Source: Haemonchus contortus (Eukaryota > Nematoda > Chromadorea > Rhabditida > Trichostrongylidae). Taken from it: a stretch of 64,000 nt of DNA. The stretch lies in assembly GCA_000469685.2 (NCBI GenBank), contig LS997566.1, positions 43,538,920 to 43,602,919 on the forward strand, written 5' to 3'. Both the position numbers and the translations under genes were made by a program. Position 1 is the stretch's first letter; every line of letters begins with the position of its first letter. Below, one piece after another: positions 23,684 through 33,559 of this stretch. The notes under the pieces are model-generated. The model worked only from the letters and a program-made list of their open reading frames with translations. It ran no database searches and was not told the origin of the DNA.

Positions 23684-24029
23684 TCCACCTGCTTGACCAA
23701 GAAACAGTGCATTCCAGAACATCTTAAGCCCCTACGAACAGAAAAACAGGCTGAGAGTGTGACGGATTGATGCAAATTCTCCACTATGAACCTGCTTCAC
23801 ACAAAAATGGTCTCTGAGTTCTCCCCTAGAAATACCCAGTGGTCCCTAAGGGTAACAGGGAGCTGTCGGGTCCGAAAACTCAACAACTAGGGCATAGTGG
23901 GAACCCGTCATTTAGTTTTCTACCACGACAGGCTAACAAAAGTGGGTCATTTTTGCTGTTGCTAAGATTTTTTTGTTAATTTATGCTTCTGAGTGGATGA
24001 ATTTTTGCTCACCGTAGTCAGCTATTCCC

Positions 24030-24272
24030 ACCAGTATCCACACGCACACTATGACACATTGTATATATCGTTCAAACTCCCCTCTTCTTCATTCTCCTGG
24101 TCTCATTCTCAACCAGCTCCCTTTCTAATGGTTTTCTAAGCCATTTTTCACTATGGCAATACCGATTCACGCAGTTTCTTCGCCTTCATCGCACTATTTT
24201 CCATCTTATCTCTCATTTTTTGTCATAATTTGGTTTACCCAGAATCATCGTGAACCATGCTTTTAAAATGAG
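24030..24272 (-). mobile_element. inverted arm of the same TIR family
   Basis: Read on the minus strand, 24272-24030 matches the left part of 22999-23290 over about 240 bases (CACGATGATTCTGGGTAAAC, GATAAGATGGAAAATAGTGC, TACAATGTGTCA). With 22999 it makes a larger inverted pair of 1.27 kb. It could be one composite foldback or a half-copy next to a complete one. Confidence 0.5.
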
Positions 24273-24478
24273 TGGGAATCAAGAGGGCGGTGGACCTGTC
24301 TTTACCCAAACGCCATCATCTTTCCGCGCTCACAGAATTCAGGTAATTATACACAACTCGAATTACTGCTTTGATAGAAATATAGAAAAGATTTTGCGCT
24401 GATGGCACCAGCACAACAGTTTGTGCGTTAGGAATTTTCTCTTTTTGGATTTTAGTTTACAAACAAGTTGGCTGTCAA

Positions 24479-24484
24479 TTTATT
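24479..24484 (-). terminator. polyadenylation signal of gene B
   Basis: AATAAA on the minus strand, 17 bases beyond the TAA stop of the gene at 24501-25252, as in the sister gene. Confidence 0.55.
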
Positions 24485-24500
24485 GGATGTTCGACATATA

Positions 24501-25252
24501 TTAGGGCCTCTTGTATAAACAGACAGTAGAAATAACATCTTCGTTGCCCACTTCTTTGGTGATACCGTTGCATCCGTAGTTTGTGCCAGCAGGGAGTTGT
24601 TCGATCTTAACAGTTCGCATGAGTGAATTTTCGACTAAAAAAGAGTCCAAACACACAAAGAGTGGAATTCATGAGAAAAGGCTATCATGTAACTTAAAGT
24701 CTTCAACTCACTTCATCTACGCTTTCTTCGAAGCGGGATTCGAAGATTTCCAGCAATTTTTGCCACAGCAACTTTGAATCTTCTCTTGGGAAAGACCTGG
24801 AGAAGTAAGATGATTTCCCAAACATTGCATATGCTGCAAGTGCAGCTGAATAAACTTTAGGTACACACTTGGTTCCGCTGATGATCATGTCGGCGTGCAC
24901 AAGTTCCGGCGTCTTCAACCATTCTAGTGCCTTTTTCGCCCACTCATCGCTCCATGCCTGTGAACCAACAATTTCAGGTAAGCTCAAACTGCATATTCAA
25001 TTCCATTGATAAAACTTACCAGGTTGTCGCTGTACAGCATGTTCAGAGTCTCAAAAGTATCTTTTGATTCTTTTGGTAGAGGTTTCTCCGTACCTTCAAT
25101 ATTAGCAGGTCTATATATGTAACTTCGGAATGTTCTAGTGAATACGCTCAAAAGACATGAACCTGGCATGAAATTGGTAATATTTGAAAATCTATACCTT
25201 GAGCAGAGACCAAAGCTTGGAAGGAAGCTAGTACTGTGAATGCAAACAACAT
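24501..25252 (-). CDS. small secreted protein B, paralogue of A
   Basis: Minus-strand exons 25252-25198, 25093-25020, 24957-24869, 24796-24712, 24605-24501 give 135 residues with consistent phases. Exons 1, 3, 4 and 5 have the same lengths as in gene A (55, 89, 85, 105). Exon 2 is six bases longer. The signal peptide is MLFAFTVLASFQALVSAQ. The mature chain keeps LNMLYSDNL, AWSDEWAKKALEWL, KLLWQKLLEIFESRFEE and the Cys pair in YGCNG and TVCLYKRP. The Asn-linked sequon of A is lost (ISGT). Many differences from A are third-position or conservative, and intron 3 differs by two bases without harming frame, so both copies look maintained. Function is unknown; a diverged CAP-like secreted protein is the best guess. 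Confidence 0.6.
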
Positions 25253-25285
25253 CTTGAATGTGACGAAAATTTCCCCGCCAACCCC

Positions 25286-25294
25286 TTATTTATA
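25286..25294 (-). promoter_or_regulatory. TATA box of gene B
   Basis: Minus-strand TATAAATAA, 34 bases before the ATG at 25252, in the same position as in gene A. The flanks (GCATC before, GGGG after) are shared with the broken copy at 20483. Confidence 0.55.
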
Positions 25295-25847
25295 GATGCT
25301 GATGTATTACAGCTGCTTCTGAGGTTTTGTAATAATATATTAGAGAACATTGTTATAGCTTTCTCATTTGGAAAAATCGGAAAAATGAAGTCTTTTTTTC
25401 AGGCTCTTTCCTCCATTGATTCATGTATCCCAAGCAATATTATCGTGACACATAATGTCAGAAAGCGGTGACGTGATGGAAAAGGGTAGGAAGTTCTCGT
25501 TAGCCATCCATATACCCTTTGGCCCTTTGTTTTGGAGACGGATCCAATCCACTGCCAAGTAAGTTACCTTAAAAGTAGATGAGGGAAGGGTCATCCACAG
25601 CCTATAGTCACTAGCCTTCTGCGCTAGTCAGAATTTCTCGCTTTCTGAACCTTCGCGACTGGATCCTTATTAAGATTTGCAATTTTCAGTACTGTATTCA
25701 AAGGTGCGATATCCACGATGTCCTGATTCCATGGCGATCGTAAGAAACGGTTCAAGAAACGGTTAAGGCGATCGCTTTCTTGCAGATGCTGACTCAGGTA
25801 ATGATTTTTAACTAAGTCTAATTCTGTGTCTCTGTGTTAACCCAACA

Positions 25848-26885
25848 AGGGAAGGATCCCAAGTCGAAGGGGCCACTTGAAATGGGACCTATACTGCCAG
25901 GCGTATTTTTTGATGCTGGTTCAAATCTGTATTCAAAATCCGTCAAACGATACTCTGAACGAAGTTATGGAGGTGGTCTCCGGGAAACGCTCAACAGTGG
26001 AAGGCACAAAAGCCATGGTCGCCGGCAGCGCAGCAGTGGCGGCTTGGGGTGGAGGTAAGCGTGACGCTTCATATGCATGGAGCTAAGGATCGAGTCTGGT
26101 GGGCAACCGCGCATTTTGCATAATGCAGGACTTTTTACTCCAAGTTGGAAAAATCTTTTTATGTTAGTTTTACCGCCTTCAGCGACATTTTAGTTGCTGA
26201 ATGCGTGAATGGTTGCTGGATGCTGGGTGGATGGACGTGGATTTTCAGTTCCAGTTCCTACTTAAACCGTCTGACATCTAATACAACCACCAACATTACA
26301 AAAATTCTATTGTTGTACATTTCAAATTCACTGCGGAATAACTTTTACCTTTTATAAGCGGATGCGATAATCTAGCACGAAGTGTTTGAAACAAAATAGT
26401 CTTTCACAATGAGCGCAACAAACGAAATATTTCATTTCGCCGTCAATTCACTTCATTAAAAACATTCATTTTATTTAAAAACCAATCGATAGCAGTGGAA
26501 GACGGTTTAAGTAGGAACTGACTCGCCTCCAACAACTAGCAAATCGCTGAAGGCTAAAACTAACATAAAAAGCTTTTTACAACCTGGAGGAAAAAGTCCT
26601 GCAACATCCAAAAACGCCGCCGCCTTTCAAACCCGTTCCTTGGTCCCGTGCCTGTGAAGGTGTCACGTTTACCTCCACTCCAAACCGCCACTGCTGGACT
26701 GCCGGCGTCCATGGCTTTTGTGCTTTCTCCTAATGAGCACTCTCCGGAAACCACCTCCATAACTTCGTTCAGAGAATCGTTTGGCAGATTTTGAAAGCAG
26801 ATTTGAAATCAGCATAAAAAATCGTCTAGCAGTATAGGTCTCATTTCAAATGGCCACCTCGACTTGGGATCCTGCCCTTGTAAGA
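25848..26885. mobile_element. foldback repeat with about 380-base arms
   Basis: Arms at about 25848-26275 and 26515-26885 are inverted copies. Outer ends carry ACAAGGG(A/C)AGGATCCCAAG; inner landmarks are CGAAGTTATGGAGGTGGT, CACAAAAGCCATGG and AGTTCCTACTTAAACCGTC. Both arms keep a short open frame with AGS-AVA and GGKRD, but no protein family is recognised. The element sits between gene B and the broken copy D. Confidence 0.6.
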
Positions 26886-26890
26886 GTTCT

Positions 26891-27045
26891 TGGATCAATA
26901 GTAGCACTGGAAAATGGCAAACAACTCTTGCAGGGATTTTTGTTTGTAGCCACGTTCTACAATGTTCTTGAACAAATATCCACGAGCGGCTGAAATTTAG
27001 TCACTATCATCTATAAATAGGCTGTTGGACGAGAATATTATGACT
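26891..27045 (+). pseudogene. promoter-only relic D of the secreted-protein family
   Basis: A copy of the gene A promoter: GGATCAATAGTAGCACTGGAA, a conserved upstream block, CATCTATAAATAGGCTGTTGGA (TATA at 27012-27019) and then loss of similarity at about 27045, before a start codon. No exon follows. It is the counterpart of gene A in the second divergent pair. Confidence 0.6.
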
Positions 27046-27049
27046 CTCT

Positions 27050-28590
27050 CGTTCACAGAGTCTAAAACTTTGTTGAAATGAATGGAACAAGAAATGAGCA
27101 TCTCCTATCTCCCGGAACTTCTGAACACTTCTCAATGCCTACTTTTTTTAGTAGCACTCACTTCCGTATAAGCCCTAGCATCATCCTATTCGGCACTTAT
27201 TATTGTAGTTGTGCATTTTTTCCATTAGAGGAAAATTAGTTTAATTCCTGAATTTTCTTAAGCCCTTAACACTTAACTTAGGGCCCTCGATAGTTAGGCA
27301 CTTAGGGCCCCGGGAAGTTTACGTAATGCGCTCGATACACTGATAATATTATATAAAATGATTTATCCATCGGCTCGAGGCAGCCACAGATTGAGTGGAC
27401 TCACTGTAGAGGTAGAATTATTACAATTATTGAGTAAATGCATTGCCTGAGATGACAGTTCTCAAACTAGTCCACTTTTACCATCAAAATCTGTGAGGAC
27501 TCCGTTGCATGTGACGTATTCCTTTTCAGCCCAATTCTTTTTCTATTTTATTTTTGTTCTTGGTTTGAAATTTCTTTTTACTCAAAAATTGGAGACCTAT
27601 CGCCATTATGCGAGGAATACTACTGTATTGAAACTTGTATCGTAAAATCTTGTGTCAGTTCATCTTGTATTCAGTTGTGGTAACGTTCAGTAGGCAATAA
27701 ATTTCTAAAAGATTGTAGAATAGGATTCGTCAAGCAGAGAAATCGTGAGCTTCGTTGTTTGCAGCGATGCTGCCCCTCTCCCGCTTCCCCCCCCCCCCCC
27801 CCCAGAGGCCCAGAGGCACAGTTGACGATAAATCTGGGTCATCTAGCTTCAGACAAATAGAGAAACCGGTAGTTTAGAATGATGCAAAAACGGCGAAAAT
27901 CGAAAGCGGTGTATTTATTAGAATTATGAGGCTCTGGAAAAAAGTAGTAGAATTACGAGTTAGACGACAATGTAAGACAAGTTGCAAGGGGTAGTTGGAA
28001 GGGGTAATGGGGCAAGCAGTTTTGATGTGTGTGCTATTTCGTACCGCTGGCTGGGTGCAGTAAGCTGCCTGCGTGCAACCTGTCCCAGTGCGAAAGGCGC
28101 AACTTTTACACCCTCTACAACACCGTGAGAACTCGTCCGCCCGTGGGTGTGTGCGCCCACTGAACCGCTTTTAGGGTACTTATTGTAGGCCGCTTTTCGT
28201 TCGACCCAACAGCCTCCTTTGTGGTATCTTTTGGAGTCAGAGATTCGTCCTGGGAAGAGGAGGGGAAACCTCAAAAACCATTTTTGTTAGCTGTGCCTCT
28301 TGAATAATCCACCACTATGCATATCAGCTGGTTAGCACGTCTTATAGATAGAGCCATAATGATGAGCAGACTTGTTACGATTCAATCACTACGTAAAAAT
28401 TTTCTTCCATATAGAAGGTGTAGTGAGACAAATCCAATAAGCATATACGAGTATATGGATATTAGTTTAAAAAATTTAAATTCTGTACACGAGATATTAC
28501 GAAAAAAATAATCAACGGTATAATGAGGAAACGTCTTAATAAAGAAAATTGTCGAATCTGTCTCTACTTAATGCTGCATATTCTACTGTG
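27050..28590. other. intergenic, no gene recognised
   Basis: No coding exon recognised. It contains a 17-C tract at 27787-27803 and the region where transcripts of the Rh gene should end. No clear AATAAA was found on the minus strand close to its stop. Confidence 0.4.
27787..27803. repeat. poly-C tract
   Basis: Seventeen C in a row flanked by C/T-rich sequence. Length may be unreliable in the assembly. Confidence 0.8.
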
Positions 28591-28596
28591 TTCGGT

Positions 28597-31500
28597 CTAG
28601 ATCTCCTTTTGTGTTAGTTTGCTGTATTCGTTGATTTCCACACGATCGATATGTGAAACGATCTGAAAAAGATGAGGTATTTGAAAGCTGTGAAGAACGT
28701 AGGAAATTCTTACCCTGCTCGTAAAATCGTAATCGGCTGGCGTCTCAAAGTAATCACCATCAGCATACAGTTCCGGTTGACGAACTTGATTGAATACTTT
28801 CAATTTCAGGAGGAAACCTGAAAATGAGTACATGGGATGGGGATTTGTAACAATACCGATTTTAAAAGTAAATGGCGTTCGTAGTAACAAAAAGTTATAT
28901 GCAAACAAGCTGGCGTTCAAGCTCGAAAGCAGGTAGAACTTTCAAGTGTTTCTAATCTCTAGCTTTGTCACTACTGCTTTTGCTACGCCACCGCTAATAA
29001 CCAGGTATCACTCGCAACAACTTCGGTCTTTCTGAGGAACTGTATCTACTCATTGATCCGAATGGAGCCTATAGAAATTCCTGGAGTTGGATTGCTTGTT
29101 GGTAGTAAACGGCTTTCCAATATTACAGTGTTTATGCAACACATGATTGAGAGCACACCCCATAAGAGCCAGCGGGTATGGGCCAGGAGGCGCTATCGTG
29201 TGGGAAAGAAAGAAGGTCATGAACGTGTCGCGAAGTAGTGACATATTCTCAGCGAACAGACCGCAATGACGTCTCCTGACCACTGACCTACTGCGGATGT
29301 CTCTTGACAGATCGTCGGAGGGCTTGGTTTGGTGCCTTAAACTATTTTAATACGATTCTTGAGGTGCGACTGGTGTTTTCCAGTGCTTGTCACTACTGAT
29401 CTTCTAAAGCGTTCACTAATAAGAAGTCGATAGGTGACCGCGATTATGACGGATTGCTGCGGATTTTTCATTCTGAGCCGGCTTCTAATATGATCCTATC
29501 AACTTGATGAAAATTCGATATCCTGATAGCTGGTTTTACATACCGGTAAGTAGTCCAGAGATAGTCGAAGATACAAGCACCAAAGAGAGGCCAATAAGCT
29601 GATTCATGGCTTGTGCACCGGCCGATATTCCGTTCTCATTTGTGTCGCTCTTCATTGCCGGGAAGATGTAGTTCAAGCTGAATATTAAGTTTGTTGTTCA
29701 GGTCAAACATTAGGTGATTTGTTAATTCAGGGGTTGCTAGAGGGGAAGGGTTGAGCTCAGAGAACCCGAACAAAGCTTGACCTTTGATTAGCATGATGAA
29801 ACTATTAGGTATGCATGGACATTTACCAACAATCGCAGAATGTTGGATAGGGGTCATCACGTGCCTTTACCATAGGCTGATCAATCGTGTTAGGACCCTT
29901 TATATCTTACAGAGAAGGTCAAAGGCTTGGGAGTGGTGACCCAGTTTTGAAAATCCGACGCCATTGGCATGTAGTGACCTACACCCTGGTATAGTGGTCA
30001 CGCCTCTAACAAAATACTTTCACAAACCTTTTGCCGTAATCAGCGGGATCGTAGAGGAAAAGGAACATGGCTGAAGAGACACCAGCGAGTATACCCGGCA
30101 TTCCATGAAGATTGTTGACGCCACATGTGTCATGAATTTTGAGCTTACTCGCCAAAAATGGCTGAAAAATCATGGCTATACAAGATGTGAGTGCTGAAAT
30201 AACTTAAATTTCGCTTCTCAGCGATTTTGTCTTCATATGAAACACTTGCTTTTCTCCGCCAACCTTTCCTTAGACTCTTTCAAAACGAGGTTGATCAATG
30301 TCAAGCAGCATTGTGCTGGAGCCGCTAAGCGTGACCGTTTGTTAACTGACGGCTCCCTGTCTCCTGCATTCACCTTAGAACCCTTCCCTTTCGATTATTG
30401 GGCTAGACACTGCCCCAAAAGGACTAGTTTTGGATAGATTCTGCGACTACAACGGCACTAAGCGCCCTGCTTCCGAACTAATGCCTTGGATCTTTAATGA
30501 AATGACTGATCTCTTCTGAATGACATCCATGTTTTCCAGGCAAGAAGTTTCGATGAGTATACCCGTCTTATATGGGGGCGTATTTCGTTGGAAGACGGGC
30601 GTTAGGAACGATTTTGGGTAATCGATTTGCCGCACGTGGCTGTCACGGACCACTCATTCGTCGTTATTACAGCTCTAGAGTTCTTCATGCAGCTCAATCA
30701 ATATGCGATCATTATTTTGTACATAATTCAACTATTGGTACTTTTGTTCTTGTATTTCTTACCCACTGCTGCATCCCGCTACATTCCTTCGCGCGCGGCG
30801 CCCCTCTCACCGCGACGCGACCATTTCGTTCCTAACGCACCACACCCCATTTGCTTTCTATTATGTTCATGCTCCTGTTCCGAACACCACCAACGCCCTT
30901 CTTCCTTTCGCCACTCACTTCGCCTCCCGCTATTTATTTACACCGCATTACGTGAATTCTAGCCATGTTGATTTCTACAAATGTCACTTTCATTTTACCA
31001 AGGAACTCCGGAAAATGAAAGTCGCAGTAGGAGTATCGCCCCTGATGTCAACATGTTTTGATGATGAAAGCAGTTTTTGCTGAAGATAGACGGAATGTGT
31101 CACGTACCGTAATGTATTTGTATCCGACCACAGAGAGAGTTCCTGCCAAGACACCTACAGTGAGCGCGTGCATTGGGTTAAGAACCATATTGGCGGTGGT
31201 TCCAATTGCTACACCACCAGCAAGCGTGGAGTTAGCGATGTGCACCATGTCGAACTTCTTCTTAAACGACTCCTTTCAAATGTGGCCGAATTTCCAAAAC
31301 TAAATTGGCGTTGAAAGTTCGCTTACGTGATGATCCACGGCCTGGGAGACTATGAATGTCGTGACGGTGCAGGCGACCAAAGATAGCACTGTGTTGCAGA
31401 TAGCTCGTTGTTGTGCTTCTGCAGGCTCAGCAACCGCCGCGTTGAAGGATGGCCAGAACACCCACAAGAAGATGGCTCCTGAAAAAATGATAGCATCTTT

Positions 31501-33540
31501 CGCCTCAACTCGCCAGCATTGCTCTTCAAAATCGCATTTTTTAGCTTAAGAGACTTTAGATCGCAACCGAAGGTGCAAAACTGGGGGCAAGTGACTCCTC
31601 TGTTCACTGGCTCGTTATGCCTCTACTACTGGTATGAACTGGTACTGCTGGTTTTATCGCTCTACAGATGACAGATTTGAAGTTACTTACCAATCATGGC
31701 ATAGATGTCAGAATGGTAGACAGAGCCTTCATTGTCGTGTTCCCTCTGTTTGTCATCTGCGAACGCCCGTGCGCACGCTAAACCGAAGTAGGCACCGAAA
31801 GCGTGAACGACGATGGAATCACCGACATCGTTCACCTGAATACATTAAAATCCAGATGTCAGGAGAAGTCATAATCCTAGAGAGGTCCTTGTCAACGCCT
31901 CAGTCCTGTTAGTGAGTACCGCTCTAAGCGAGGTGTAATTTAGTCATGAGAGAGTGGGAGATACGCCCATAGAAAGTAAATATTGGTTCTGTAACTAAAA
32001 CGACGGCTCCTTTTCAATTCGGACTCGTACATAGCTAAGCTACCAGGTGATAGAGTGATGGTACTCGATTGGGTGACGATCCACCAGGTATGGATCACTG
32101 CAGGGGAGCTCTTTGGGACTTTCCTACTACCGCTATCCAGTCTTACCTATCTCGTGGAACTTCCAGAAGGGAAAAAAGAGAACTGGACTACAATTTTCCC
32201 CAAACAAGTCTGATCCCTGCTTGCGAGGCCTGTTATCAGGTGGTAGTAGGCTCCCTAACCCCTTTCCAGTTAACGCCCTCCTTCCCACTTACGCAAACAC
32301 GGCGGATTCTTCAATACAGTGACAGATTACGAAGTGATTTGATAAACATACGTGGAAAGTATGTATGACATGATGTTCCACGAAGAGGGACACCGGTGTT
32401 TCAATTAGAGCCATGATGATGTATTGTGTTGGGGAGAGTTTTCCAAGCATCGCTCCCATACTGATCAGTATTATGGCGGCCGTGAAATCACCGGACAGCA
32501 GTCTGGAAATAAAAATTCAAAAATTCATTATTCGAAAGTGCACAGAAGTTGCATAGTGATCCCGAGGACCACGTTCCTTTATAAAACCCTGAGGTACTCT
32601 CAGCTCAACATGGCACAGAAGAGAGCCCCAACTTCACTGATCTTTCCAGTAGAGCTACTTTTCTGGTTTAAAACAGGGTCGGCTCGTTTGGTAAAAGCAG
32701 AACTGGAGTTAACCTTTGAATTGATCACTAGTGTGGCCTCTGGGAGTAGGAAAAAGATTGGATCAGGACGCGGTCTTCAACCCGTAGTCCAGCAATCTCT
32801 TGCTCAGCTTAGAATTCAAAGGACCCCCTAATCATAATTGAATGAAATGGGTTCAAAGTGCTTCTGAGAGTAGAAAGAGTGGCACAACTCGGCAGACTTC
32901 CTCCAGAGGCCTCAGAAGCCCTTCATCAATCCATACAGTGCGTAATTCAAGCTTAAAAAAACTCACTCGGCTACTCCAACACTGAATTTTCCTTCCTTTG
33001 CGAATTCTTCGCTCAAGAAGCCGTTAACGATTATGCTCCACTCGATGGTGAAAGAGGCCAGAAGCAGGTTAACCGATACAGCTGAGAAACCGTAGCGCTG
33101 GAATGAAACCTATCCTTTTGTTTCCTATTCACATACACTGAGAATGTAAAGTTAAAGAACTAAGATACTCAATTAATCCAGCCCCATACCTTCAAGAAAG
33201 TCATCAGGAAACCGAAGCCAATGAAGATCATCACGTGAGTGTCTTGGAACACTGAAATTTTCATATTTTTCCACCAAGTATGATATACTAACTGTATTGA
33301 CTCTATAGTAAAATCGCACTTGGATAAAGAACAGCAATGGTGCTGGTCTCTGAGCCGCCAGGCATCGAATCCACAGAATACTTGCCGAATAGCCCATATA
33401 GAGTGATGAAAATGAGCTTAAAAATCACTTTTAGGGAGACTCTCATGTTGTTGTTTATTCAGTAAAGCGATTCTTGACACTCTTACCTGACAACTGAGCA
33501 ACAGTATGGTGAACTGATGCTTTTGGAAGGCGGACGCCAT
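28597..33540 (-). CDS. Rh-type ammonium/CO2 channel, twelve exons
   Basis: A member of the Amt/Mep/Rh family (Rh branch), a trimeric membrane channel for NH3 and/or CO2; nematode relatives are rhr-1 and rhr-2. Minus-strand exons: 33540-33487, 33416-33320, 33251-33190, 33097-32967, 32502-32352, 31835-31691, 31478-31327, 31260-31108, 30161-30028, 29677-29544, 28817-28714, 28662-28597. All are GT-AG, phases agree, and the total is 460 residues. Diagnostic stretches: [33 protein letters not shown] with pore His176, [20 protein letters not shown], and [15 protein letters not shown] with pore His334. About eleven or twelve hydrophobic segments are expected and visible. The C-terminal tail is hydrophilic and Tyr/Glu-rich. 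Both pore His are present and no break is seen. Which nematode paralogue it is cannot be decided here. The start is chosen because an acceptor lies ten bases upstream. Confidence 0.95.
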
Positions 33541-33550
33541 CCTTGGATCC

Positions 33551-33559
33551 CTGAAATCA
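33551..33559 (-). promoter_or_regulatory. probable SL trans-splice acceptor of the Rh gene
   Basis: Minus-strand TGATTTCAG ends at 33551, ten bases before the ATG, preceded by AT-rich sequence. This is typical of nematode trans-splicing; a 5' UTR cis-intron cannot be excluded. Confidence 0.5.

Noticed and set aside
32424..32831. 135-codon plus-strand frame
   Set aside because: It is antisense to exon 5 of the Rh gene and part of an intron; the conserved reading is on the other strand.
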